Assembly (NCBI GenBank): GCA_964433645.1
Contig: CAYSSK010000093.1
Span: 1 to 15,403 of the forward strand
Source: Desulfofustis sp964433645
GTDB lineage: Bacteria; Desulfobacterota; Desulfobulbia; Desulfobulbales; Desulfocapsaceae
DNA length: 15,403 nt
Direction: 5' to 3'
Shown here piece after piece: positions 7,901 to 14,130 of the stretch (its first letter is position 1; each line of letters opens with the position of its first letter). Made by a program: the position numbers and the translations under genes. Under the pieces are notes generated by a model that was given only the letters and a program-made list of their open reading frames with translations, searched no databases and was not told where the DNA came from.

Positions 7901-8143
7901 CTGCGAACTCATGTAGAGCAGGTTGTCCAATCCGGTCATGTTCTGCTCGATGATCTGCGTGACGCTGTCTTCCACGGTCTTTGCCGATGCCCCGGGATAG
8001 CTGGCGGTAACGCGGATTGATGGCGGGGCGATTTCCGGGTATTGAGAAACCGGCAGTTTGAGAATCGACAGGGTACCGGCCAGCATGATGACGATGGCGA
8101 TGACCCAGGCAAAAATCGGGCGATCGATAAAAAATCTGGCCAT
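4994..8143 (-). CDS. RND multidrug efflux transporter, HAE1 family (AcrB/MexB/TtgB-like)
   Basis: The inner-membrane proton-driven pump of a tripartite multidrug efflux system. It has 1049 residues, the same length as E. coli AcrB. It starts MARFFIDRPIFAWVIAI and aligns by eye with AcrB without obvious gaps in the first 410 residues. The proton-relay aspartates are present as Asp407-Asp408 (GLLVDDAIVVVEN), and the partner lysine is Lys938 in GLSAKNAILIVEF. The drug-pocket phenylalanine equivalent to AcrB F136 is kept (STFLMIVG), as is the GFSFAGSGQNNGMVF switch-loop region; the F178 position is Ile (IQIFGSQ). Twelve membrane helices in two halves with two large periplasmic loops are evident. 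GGAG lies 6 nt upstream of the ATG and overlaps the stop region of the preceding gene. Substrates cannot be deduced, but the HAE1 type points to broad hydrophobic compounds, not metals. Confidence 0.97.
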   Translation of the reverse strand: MARFFIDRPIFAWVIAIVIMLAGTLSILKLPVSQYPEIAPPSIRVTASYPGASAKTVEDSVTQIIEQNMTGLDNLLYMSSQSSSTGAVTTTLTFESGTDPDIAQVQVQNKLQQSLRLLPQEVQQLGVQVNKSNSTFLMIVGLISSDNSMDKNDLSDFMVSTLRDPLSRTSGVGSIQIFGSQYAMRIWLDPHKLNSYQLTPADVSGAIRAQNNQIAVGDLGGAPSVPGQQTNASMMAQTKMSSPEQFAQIMLRVNQDGSQVRLGDVARVEIGGEDYSALTTFNGQPASGMAIMLATGANALDTAEAVRAKLAELRPYFPAGIEIVYPYDTTTFIKISIEEVAKTLVEAIILVFLVMFLFLQNFRATLIPTIAVPVVLLGTFGIMAAFGFSINTLTMFGMVLAIGLLVDDAIVVVENVERIMSQEGLSPLEATRKSMDQITSALIGIALVLSAVFVPMAFFGGSTGAIYRQFSLTIVSAMALSVLVALILTPALCATMLKPIDPHKHARKRGFFGWFNKVFAIGSTGYQRTVGYALKRTGRFAILYLLLAAAMALLFTKLPTSFIPEEDQGVFLTMVQLPTGATLERTQKILDQVRGHYLEHESENVTSAFTVAGFSFAGSGQNNGMVFAQLKDWSERERADQSVNAIIGRAMGRFMQIKEAQVFAFNIPSIPALGMATGFDLFLQDRGNLGHEKLMEARNMLLGMAAQNPHLTRVRPNGMEDTPQYNIDIDYEKAMALGVGVANINSTLSTAWGSNYVNDFIHQGRIKKVYVQADAPYRMQPEDINQWYVRNNHGQMVPFTTFTDGSWSFGSPRLERFNGNPAVEIVGEAAPGRSSGEAMRVISGLIDQLPAGIGFEWTGASYQEVQSGAQAPALYAISVLVVFLCLAALYESWSVPFSVILAIPLGILGALGAAYLRGMENDVYFQVGLLTTIGLSAKNAILIVEFAKALHDRGMDLFTATIEACKLRLRPILMTSMAFMLGVLPLAISTGAGANSRNAIGTGVLGGMISATVLAIVFIPLFFYVVVRVFKPRARAAAVPTSPSGVSPQ

Positions 8144-8146
8144 GGC

Positions 8147-9346
8147 TTACTCCGTTTTCGCTGCAGGGGGTGAGGCGGCTGCAGTCTCCTGAAGAGGGGC
8201 TGCGTTCGCTTGCTCGACGGCGTTGACCGTAGCTCCCGGCCTGACTTTTTGGATTCCAGCGGTGATCACCCGGTCACCGGCCGATAGGCCGGCGGTGATG
8301 AGTACCCGTTCACCCATGGTTTGGCCGGTCTCGATGACCCGGCTTTCCACCTCATTCTGCTGGTTGACCAGGAGCACCGTGGCCTGGCCGCGGCTATTGC
8401 GGATGATGCTGGCGGCCGGCGCAAGGATCGCATCCGGTCGGGTTCCTTTGGCGATGCGGGCCCGGACGAACATGCCGGGCAGCAGTTGCTGCTCGGGGTT
8501 GTCGACGATGGCCCGCAGGGTGACCGTGCCGGTCGACTCGTTGACCGAGACGTCGGAGAATTCAAGATAACCGCTGTGCTCGTAAACGGACCCATCATCG
8601 AGAATGACCGTGACATCGGATCTGAGGGCGCTGTCGGCGGCTATCCGCCCGGCGGCGAGTTCCTTTTTCAGGTGCAGCAGGTCGGTACTCGACTGACTGA
8701 CGTCGACGTAGATCGGATCGAACTGCTGAATAATGGCCAGGGCCATGCTTTGCTGGGCCGTGACCAAGGCTCCCTCTGAGATCATCGATTTGCCGATGCG
8801 GCCGGAGATCGGCGCGGTCACGCGGGTATAGTCGAGATTGATGCGGGCGTGGGCAAGGGCGGCTTTGGCCGCGGCGACTTCGGCGACCGCCTGTTTCCAG
8901 GCGGCTTCCACCTCAATCTGCTCCTGTTCACTGACCGCGCTGGTTTTGACCAGGGTGCGATACCGATTGGCTTTCGTGCGGGCCGAGCGCTCGATGACCT
9001 CGGCCTTGGCCAGAGTCGCCTCGGCACTGTCGAAGATGGCCTGGTAGGTGGCCGGGTCGATCTGGTAGAGCAGTTCTCCAGCGCTGACTTCGCTTCCTTC
9101 GGAGAAGAAACGTTTTTGCACGATACCGGTCACTTGGGGCCGCACTTCGGCGATCCGATAGGCCGCGGTTCGTCCGGGAAGCTCGGTTGTCAGCGCAACC
9201 GGCTGCGTCGTCAGGGTGACGACGTTGACCTCGGTCGGGCCGGGGGTCGGCCTTGCCGCCTGTTCCTGGCCCTTGCAGCCGCCGATGGTCAGTCCTGCGA
9301 TCAGGGCGAACAGCAGGAGTAACGGGGATTTTTTGGTTTTGTTCAT
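8147..9346 (-). CDS. Periplasmic membrane fusion protein (AcrA/MexA/TtgA-like lipoprotein)
   Basis: The adaptor linking the RND transporter to the outer-membrane channel. I place the start at ATG 9346 (MNKTKKSPLLLLFALIAG): AAGGA lies 8 nt upstream, whereas ATG 9355 has no room for a ribosome binding site and the longer frame to 9403 would run through the promoter. This gives 399 residues with a lipoprotein signal and lipobox IGGC, lipidated Cys24. Next come a beta-strand/lipoyl half (LTTELPGRTAAYRIAEVRPQ), a long coiled-coil hairpin (SAEATLAKAEVIERSARTKA through EVAAAKAALAHARINLD), the second lipoyl half (YTRVTAPISGRIGKS) and beta-barrel and membrane-proximal domains (LRAIVDNPEQQLLPGMFVRA). 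It is the first gene of the operon and is followed 3 nt later by the transporter. Confidence 0.95.
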   Translation of the reverse strand: MNKTKKSPLLLLFALIAGLTIGGCKGQEQAARPTPGPTEVNVVTLTTQPVALTTELPGRTAAYRIAEVRPQVTGIVQKRFFSEGSEVSAGELLYQIDPATYQAIFDSAEATLAKAEVIERSARTKANRYRTLVKTSAVSEQEQIEVEAAWKQAVAEVAAAKAALAHARINLDYTRVTAPISGRIGKSMISEGALVTAQQSMALAIIQQFDPIYVDVSQSSTDLLHLKKELAAGRIAADSALRSDVTVILDDGSVYEHSGYLEFSDVSVNESTGTVTLRAIVDNPEQQLLPGMFVRARIAKGTRPDAILAPAASIIRNSRGQATVLLVNQQNEVESRVIETGQTMGERVLITAGLSAGDRVITAGIQKVRPGATVNAVEQANAAPLQETAAASPPAAKTE

Positions 9347-9394
9347 ATCAGTCATCCTTGTCAGAAAAAGAGGAGAAAGGTCACGAAGCTTCCC

Positions 9395-9423
9395 CTTATA
9401 CATACATCCGTGTATGTATGCAA
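9395..9423 (-). promoter_or_regulatory. Sigma70-type promoter of the efflux operon
   Basis: Minus strand: -35 box TTGCAT (9423-9418), a 17-nt spacer, then -10 box TATAAG (9400-9395). A start near 9388 would leave about 40 nt of leader before the ATG at 9346. Spacing is ideal and both boxes are near consensus. The palindromic operator fills the spacer and overlaps both hexamers. Confidence 0.75.
9398..9419. promoter_or_regulatory. Palindromic operator for the TetR/AcrR repressor
   Basis: Perfect inverted repeat ATACATACA (9398-9406) - TCCG - TGTATGTAT (9411-9419). The TACATACA/TGTATGTA half-sites closely resemble the known E. coli AcrR operator. Outer arms CCCCTT (9392-9397) and AAGGGG (9422-9427) extend the symmetry after a 2-nt interruption. 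Repressor bound here would cover the promoter. Assignment to the repressor at 2904-3557 is inferred from family and operon context. Confidence 0.8.
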
Positions 9424-9452
9424 GGGGTTTTTTGCGGCGGATCGCTTTGTCC

Positions 9453-9715
9453 TTATGCAGTTGTCGTTAGAGGCTGCAGGGCTTTGTTGTTCGTTGCCGG
9501 TACCGGCGGGTGGGTGATGTTGCCGGCCGGTCGGTTCTTGCCGAAACCGATGAATTTGGTGTGGCCGGCACCGGGACCAAGCGCTTCGGCCGTCTGGCAC
9601 CAGAACTCCGCGCAGCGCTGCCGCAGCGGCGCGAATTGTTCCGAGGTATTGCAAAATCGTCCGCCATATCGGACCGGGAACGGCCCGATGACTATCGCCG
9701 CGGCGATACCTGGCG
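9453..9715 (-). pseudogene. Coding-like stretch without a usable start; possible gene remnant of unknown function
   Basis: One minus-strand frame, ending in TAA at 9455-9453, is open across this stretch. From about 9660 downward it has the composition of a real gene: third codon positions are strongly GC-rich and second positions less so. The peptide includes FCNTSEQFAPLRQRCAEFW, then TAEALGPGAGHTKFIGFGKN and a Pro/Thr/Asn-rich tail (THPPVPATNNKALQPLTTTA). I do not recognise it. No ATG, GTG or TTG occurs in the frame in the stretch 9660-9715. The frame stays open up to an ATG at 10241, but there it runs antisense through the MgtC/DUF4010 gene and is surely a shadow. It may be a decayed or 5'-truncated gene, a gene with a frameshifted or non-canonical start, or a chance open frame in GC-rich DNA. 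Apart from this stretch I see no gene between 9424 and 9867. Confidence 0.3.
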
Positions 9716-9723
9716 ATGAGCGG

Positions 9724-9745
9724 CGATATTGACACGATATTGACA
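9724..9745 (+). repeat. Tandem 11-bp direct repeat with two TTGACA boxes
   Basis: CGATATTGACA occurs twice back to back (9724-9734, 9735-9745). Each copy ends in TTGACA, a perfect -35 hexamer on the plus strand, and an inverted copy TGTCAA lies at 9767-9772. It is about 120 nt upstream of the MgtC-family start and could belong to that gene's promoter or an operator. However, the best -10 candidates (TAGTGT at 9764, 18 nt from the second box; GATACT at 9755) are weak or badly spaced. Confidence 0.5.
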
Positions 9746-9867
9746 AATGGTGCCGATACTGGGTAGTGTCAAGGCGCCTGGTTCCGGAGACGTAGCGCCT
9801 TCGTCGATTGTCGGGGAAGTCGGCACCGGTGCCCATAAGATGATTTTGCTCACTGTTGCTCGCTGCA

Positions 9868-11127
9868 ATGGAAGAGACATACCAGAGTGCGATTACGCTC
9901 GCGGTAGCGCTGGCGATCGGTTTGCTGGTCGGGATTGAACGGAGCTGGAGCGATCGCGACGGGGAAGAAGGTTCACGGATTGCCGGTCTTCGTACCTTCA
10001 GTCTGATCGGTCTGCTCGGCGGTGTGGCCGTTCTCCTGAGCCGGGAGGTCGGCGTCTGGTTTATTGGTGCCGCGTTCGTCATGATTGCCGCTCTGAGCAT
10101 TACCGCCCATGTCCTCGATGTCCAGGAAGACCAGGATTTGGGAACCACGACCGCCTTTTCCATGATGCTGGTCTTCGTGCTGGCCGCCTGGGCGGCGTAC
10201 GGCGCGATCATCCCGGCGATGGCGGTTACCGTGGTCGTCATCTCCCTGCTCGGCTACAAGCCGGTGTTGCATTCCTGGTTGAAAATGATCTCGCCGCAGG
10301 ATTTTTTCGCCGGTGCCAAACTGCTGATCATCTCGGTCGTTTTGCTGCCCCTGTTGCCGAATCAGGGCTATGGGCCGTGGCAGGCGCTGAATCCTTTCTG
10401 GACCTGGCTGATGGTGGTGCTTATCTCCGGGCTGTCTTTTCTCGGGTATGTCGGGATGAAGCTGATCGGCGAGCGGGCCGGCCTGATCATGACCGCCATT
10501 GTCGGCGCCCTGGCGTCTTCCACCGCGGTAACCGTCAGCCTGGCGCGAATGGCCAAACAGCGACAGCGTTACCAGCTGTTCGCCGGCGGGGTCCTGCTGG
10601 CCTCGGCGATCATGTTCCTGCGGGTGATGATCGAGATCTTCGTCGTCTATCCGGGCCTGCTGGCCCGGATGTGGCTGCCCTTGAGCGTCATGTGCGCCGG
10701 TCTGCTCGCGGGCTTTTTCTGGCTATGGCTTCGCCGGGGGCAGAGCAGGCCGGAAGTGAGCCGGGACATCGAGGTAAAAAATCCTCTGCAACTCGGCATG
10801 GCCCTGCAGTTCGGCGTCGTGCTGGCCGCCATTTTGCTGCTGTCGGAGGCGATGAAAGCGTGGTTCGGCGATTATGGCATCTATGCCCTGTCGGTCGTCT
10901 CCGGGATTATGGATGTCGATGCCATTACCCTGTCCCTAGCCAGATCGGCCCAGCAGTCCCGCCAGGCCGATGTGGCCATCGTCGGGATTCTGCTTGCGTG
11001 TGCGACCAACACGCTGGTCAAGGGCATCATTTTTGCCGCTATCACCGGTAACAAGCAGGCGATTCGGCTACCGTTGTTCATGGGCGTTGCGATGCTGCCG
11101 GGGCTGCTCATTGCACTGCTCTGGTGA
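9868..11127 (+). CDS. MgtC/SapB - DUF4010 family integral membrane protein
   Basis: A 419-residue polytopic membrane protein. The N-terminal third is MgtC/SapB-like, with the signature LAIGLLVGIERSWSDRD followed by RIAGLRTFSLIGLLGG. The rest matches DUF4010: hydrophobic helices interrupted by GALASSTAVTVSLARMAK and, near the C-terminus, VSGIMDVDAITLSLAR, both conserved and probably functional loops with polar residues in the membrane. About a dozen helices are apparent. I chose ATG 9868 over the TTG four codons upstream; neither has a clear ribosome binding site. The biochemical role of the family is unknown; true MgtC proteins help survival in low magnesium and act on ATP synthase or phosphate uptake, but this should not be transferred. 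The PLD-VTT gene begins 57 nt downstream, so co-transcription is plausible. Confidence 0.85.
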   Translation: MEETYQSAITLAVALAIGLLVGIERSWSDRDGEEGSRIAGLRTFSLIGLLGGVAVLLSREVGVWFIGAAFVMIAALSITAHVLDVQEDQDLGTTTAFSMMLVFVLAAWAAYGAIIPAMAVTVVVISLLGYKPVLHSWLKMISPQDFFAGAKLLIISVVLLPLLPNQGYGPWQALNPFWTWLMVVLISGLSFLGYVGMKLIGERAGLIMTAIVGALASSTAVTVSLARMAKQRQRYQLFAGGVLLASAIMFLRVMIEIFVVYPGLLARMWLPLSVMCAGLLAGFFWLWLRRGQSRPEVSRDIEVKNPLQLGMALQFGVVLAAILLLSEAMKAWFGDYGIYALSVVSGIMDVDAITLSLARSAQQSRQADVAIVGILLACATNTLVKGIIFAAITGNKQAIRLPLFMGVAMLPGLLIALLW

Positions 11128-11183
11128 TCCGGGTGCGGCCTCTGCCTCATGTATTTTCGTCGGTTTCCGGTACTTGTTGAGAC

Positions 11184-13292
11184 ATGAGCGAATACTTCAC
11201 TCCATCAGAGAATTGCTGGCGGGTGCAGCGGGCCCGTCGCGCTGCCGTGCTGATCGACGGCAAGGATTATTTTCAGGCGCTGCATGAAGCGGTACTCCAG
11301 GCGCGCCGGTCTGTTTTCATCCTCGGCTGGGATCTGCACAGCGAGGTGTGTCTGGTTCGCAACGGCGATGATGACGACCCGCCGCGCCGGCTTGGCCGGT
11401 TCCTGAACTTCGTGGCCAAGCGCCGGCGGCAGCTCGAAATCTATCTGCTGAGCTGGGATTTTGCGATGATCTACGCAATGGAGCGCGAGTTTTTTCCCCG
11501 CTACAAGCTGACCTGGCGCAGCCATCGCACTATCCATTTCCGCCTCGATGCCGCCCATCCCGTCGGCGGTTCCCAGCACCAGAAAGTGATCGTGATCGAT
11601 GATGCGCTCGCCTTTGTTGGCGGTATGGATGTGAGCAAATGGCGCTGGGACACGTCCGAGCACAAGCCTGACGATCCGCGGCGCGTCGACCCCGACGGCA
11701 AACCGTACCCGCCGTTTCACGACATCCAGATGGTCGTTGACGGGCCGGCGGCCGCGGCCCTGGGCGAGCTTGCCCGGGAGCGCTGGCGGCGGGTTACGGG
11801 GAAGCGGCCGCCGGACGCGCAGGTGCCTGAAGACAGGGCTCCCTGGCCGGAGAGTGTCGATCCGGTTTTTCGCGATATCGACGTGGCGATTGCCCGGACC
11901 ATGCCGTTGTATCGGGAGCATGCTGAAATACGTGAAGTGGAACGGCTCTATCTCGAGATGATCGGGGCGGCGCGCCGTTATATCTATATCGAGAATCAAT
12001 ACCTCAGTTCCTACCGGATCGGTGAAGCGCTGCAGGCGTCACTATCCGAGAAGACCGGCCCGGAAATCGTTATCGTCCTGCCCAGGCAGACCGGAGGCTG
12101 GCTGGAGCAGCACACCATGGATGTCCTGCGGGGGCGGACCCTGGGCCTGCTGCGCCAGGCGGACGGCGGCGACCGCCTGCGGATCTACTATCCGCGACTG
12201 GCCGACAAGCCGCCCGTCGACCTGATGGTCCATGCCAAGCTGATGATCATCGATGATCGACTGGTTCGTGTCGGTTCATCGAATCTGAGCAATCGTTCCC
12301 TGGGCTTTGATTCCGAGTGCGATCTGGCCGTGGCCGCCCGCCCGGACAGTGGTGACGAGCAGACCATCGGCTCCCTGTGCAACCGCCTGCTGGCCGAGCA
12401 TCTCGGGGTTTCCGCCGCCGACGTGGCCCGGCAGCGCACGGAACGGGGCTCGCTGATCGAGGCCATCGAAGCGCTGTGCGGCGGAGAACGAACGCTTGTG
12501 CCGCTTGACGGCGCGATTGCTGAAGACATCGATCGCCTCGTCCCGGAATCCGAACTGCTCGATCCGGAAAAACCGATCGAACCGAACGGTCTGCTCGATT
12601 ATTTTGTTGGTCCCAAACAGCGAAAACCCGCGTATCACTACCTGGTAACCGGCGGCCTCCTGGTTGTCCTCGTACTCGGGTTGGCTGCCGCCTGGCGCTG
12701 GACGCCGCTGAGTGGCTGGCTCGATATCGAGACGGTGCATGCAGTGGGGGCCTGGCTCAAGGGAGAGCGGTTGACGCCGCTGCTGGCGCTGGCCGTTTTT
12801 GTCATTGGCGGGTGCGCCGCCGTCCCGGTTACGCTGATGGTGATCGGCAGTCTGATTGTTTTCGGGCCGTGGTGGGGCTTTGTCTATGCGCTGCTCGGCA
12901 CTCAGCTCAGCGCGCTGGTCATGTTCTTTCTGGGCCGTATCCTCGGAAAGGATATGGTCGATCGGTTTGGCGGCGGCCTGGTCAACCGCCTCAACCGCCG
13001 GCTCTCCAACTCCGGCCTGATCGCGGTGATCGGGCTGCGCGTCGTGCCGGTGGCGCCGTTTTCGGTGATCAATCTTGTCGCCGGGATATCCCGCATCCGC
13101 TGGCGCGACTATCAATTCGGCACGCTGATCGGCATGCTGCCGGCTATCACGGCGCTGGCGGCGGTCACCGACCGCCTTGCCGCCTCGCTGAGAAACCCGG
13201 ATCTGGGAAGCTACCTGCTCCTGATAGCGGTGCTCGCCGTCGCCGCCGCCGCTCTAACCGGATTACGTTTCTGGCTGAAAAAAAACGATTAA
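11184..13292 (+). CDS. Phospholipase D-like enzyme fused to a VTT/DedA (SNARE-associated) membrane domain
   Basis: A 702-residue two-part protein. Residues about 1-430 form a phospholipase D-superfamily enzyme with both HKD motifs: His132-Lys134-Asp139 in HQKVIVIDD and His350-Lys352-Asp357 in HAKLMIIDD, the latter followed by RVGSSNLSNRSLGFDSE. Both motifs are needed for the phosphatidyl-enzyme chemistry, so the enzyme looks intact. A linker follows, then from about residue 485 a membrane region: a first helix (YLVTGGLLVVLVLGLAAAW), a VTT domain (GGCAAVPVTLMVIGSLIVFG, ALLGTQLSALVMFFLGRILG, then VIGLRVVPVAPFSVINLVAG) and a final helix. VTT proteins include DedA/YdjX-type and TMEM41/TMEM64 proteins, several of which move phospholipids across membranes. 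A plausible role is remodelling of cardiolipin or other phospholipids at the inner membrane; substrate unknown. No signal peptide is seen, so the PLD part is probably cytoplasmic. Start ATG 11184; ribosome binding site weak. Confidence 0.9.
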   Translation: MSEYFTPSENCWRVQRARRAAVLIDGKDYFQALHEAVLQARRSVFILGWDLHSEVCLVRNGDDDDPPRRLGRFLNFVAKRRRQLEIYLLSWDFAMIYAMEREFFPRYKLTWRSHRTIHFRLDAAHPVGGSQHQKVIVIDDALAFVGGMDVSKWRWDTSEHKPDDPRRVDPDGKPYPPFHDIQMVVDGPAAAALGELARERWRRVTGKRPPDAQVPEDRAPWPESVDPVFRDIDVAIARTMPLYREHAEIREVERLYLEMIGAARRYIYIENQYLSSYRIGEALQASLSEKTGPEIVIVLPRQTGGWLEQHTMDVLRGRTLGLLRQADGGDRLRIYYPRLADKPPVDLMVHAKLMIIDDRLVRVGSSNLSNRSLGFDSECDLAVAARPDSGDEQTIGSLCNRLLAEHLGVSAADVARQRTERGSLIEAIEALCGGERTLVPLDGAIAEDIDRLVPESELLDPEKPIEPNGLLDYFVGPKQRKPAYHYLVTGGLLVVLVLGLAAAWRWTPLSGWLDIETVHAVGAWLKGERLTPLLALAVFVIGGCAAVPVTLMVIGSLIVFGPWWGFVYALLGTQLSALVMFFLGRILGKDMVDRFGGGLVNRLNRRLSNSGLIAVIGLRVVPVAPFSVINLVAGISRIRWRDYQFGTLIGMLPAITALAAVTDRLAASLRNPDLGSYLLLIAVLAVAAAALTGLRFWLKKND

Positions 13293-14125
13293 TGCTGTTT
13301 TGTTATTTCGATGGAGATGGTGCCGTCCCGGTCGGTACGCCGGACCGGGATGCCGGCTGCCTGCAGGCGCTGCAGGACCTGCTCCGCCGGAGCGCCGATG
13401 CGGTTGTCGGGGCCGCAGCTGATTACCGCCAGATCGGGCCGGCTGCGGGACAGCAGTTCCGGAGAGGTGGCGTCGGCGGCGCCGTGATGGGCGATTTTCA
13501 ACAGGTTGGCACGCAGATCGTCGCTGCGGTCGAGCAAGGCTCTTTCCGCGGCACCGGCCAGATCGCCGAGGTGGAGCAGGCGAAAATCGCCAAAGGAGAC
13601 CAGCAGTACCAGTGATGAACCGTTGATATCATCCTGTGGTTGCGGTGGGTTTTCCGGATGGAGAACGCTCATCTGAAGGTCGCCGCAGACCAGGCGGTCG
13701 CCTCGTTGCAGTGTTTTCCCGCCGTGGCGGCTGCGCAGCGCCAGATAGTCGTCGAAATAGTCCGGGACCGGGTTGGTGCCGCCATTATCATAAAGCTCTT
13801 TGACTGCTATCCGCGGCAGCAGGTCGAACAGGCCGCCAAAATGGTCGAGGTGGGCATGGCTGATCACCGCCAGGTCGATTTCGGCGAGTCCCAGCTCCTG
13901 CAGTTTCTCGGTGACCCGGTGACCAAAAAGCAGACCGCCGGCGTCGATCAGCGCGGTGCAGGCACCGGGTTGGTGGAGGATCATCGCGTCTCCCTGGCCG
14001 ACATCGACGACGTGAATCGACAGGGTTTCACCCGACTCGGCGACGACCGTGCCGGGGCCGAGCAGCATGAGAACAATCAGGATCATGGTCAGTGGGACAA
14101 ACGGGATTGTGCTGGCGCTGTTCAT
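13289..14125 (-). CDS. Secreted metallo-beta-lactamase-fold hydrolase, ComEC C-terminal-like
   Basis: From ATG 14125 this encodes 278 residues; the longer open frame to 14344 lies antiparallel-in-frame-shift inside the dGTPase gene and is rejected. Residues 1-29 look like a signal peptide (FVPLTMILIVLMLLGPGTVV, with a likely cut after VVA). The mature part has the ComEC/Rec2-type MBL pattern: HVVDVGQGDAMIL at 38-50, then the metal-binding motif SHAHLDHFGG with His90, His92, Asp94 and His95, then LLHLGDL, and LKIAHHGA near residue 210. Unlike ComEC it has no membrane-channel domain, so it stands alone and is probably periplasmic. Relatives hydrolyse phosphodiesters or nucleic acids, but the substrate here is unknown. 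It starts 5 nt after the dGTPase stop, indicating an operon. Its stop codon overlaps that of the convergent PLD gene. Confidence 0.85.
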   Translation of the reverse strand: MNSASTIPFVPLTMILIVLMLLGPGTVVAESGETLSIHVVDVGQGDAMILHQPGACTALIDAGGLLFGHRVTEKLQELGLAEIDLAVISHAHLDHFGGLFDLLPRIAVKELYDNGGTNPVPDYFDDYLALRSRHGGKTLQRGDRLVCGDLQMSVLHPENPPQPQDDINGSSLVLLVSFGDFRLLHLGDLAGAAERALLDRSDDLRANLLKIAHHGAADATSPELLSRSRPDLAVISCGPDNRIGAPAEQVLQRLQAAGIPVRRTDRDGTISIEITKQH

Positions 14126-14130
14126 ATCTT

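Noticed and set aside
5972..8020. Long plus-strand open frame (682 codons) opposite the RND transporter
   Set aside because: Antisense shadow of a GC-rich gene with intact catalytic residues; its peptide is Gly/His/Asp/Gln-rich without any domain.
9392..9433. Hairpin followed by T6 on the plus strand as an intrinsic terminator
   Set aside because: No plus-strand gene lies upstream to be terminated, and the same bases form the efflux promoter and operator on the minus strand.
9716..10241. Minus-strand open frame opposite the start of the MgtC/DUF4010 gene
   Set aside because: Antisense of well-supported membrane helices; low-complexity Ser/Arg/Thr-rich peptide. Only the part below about 9715 has independent coding character.
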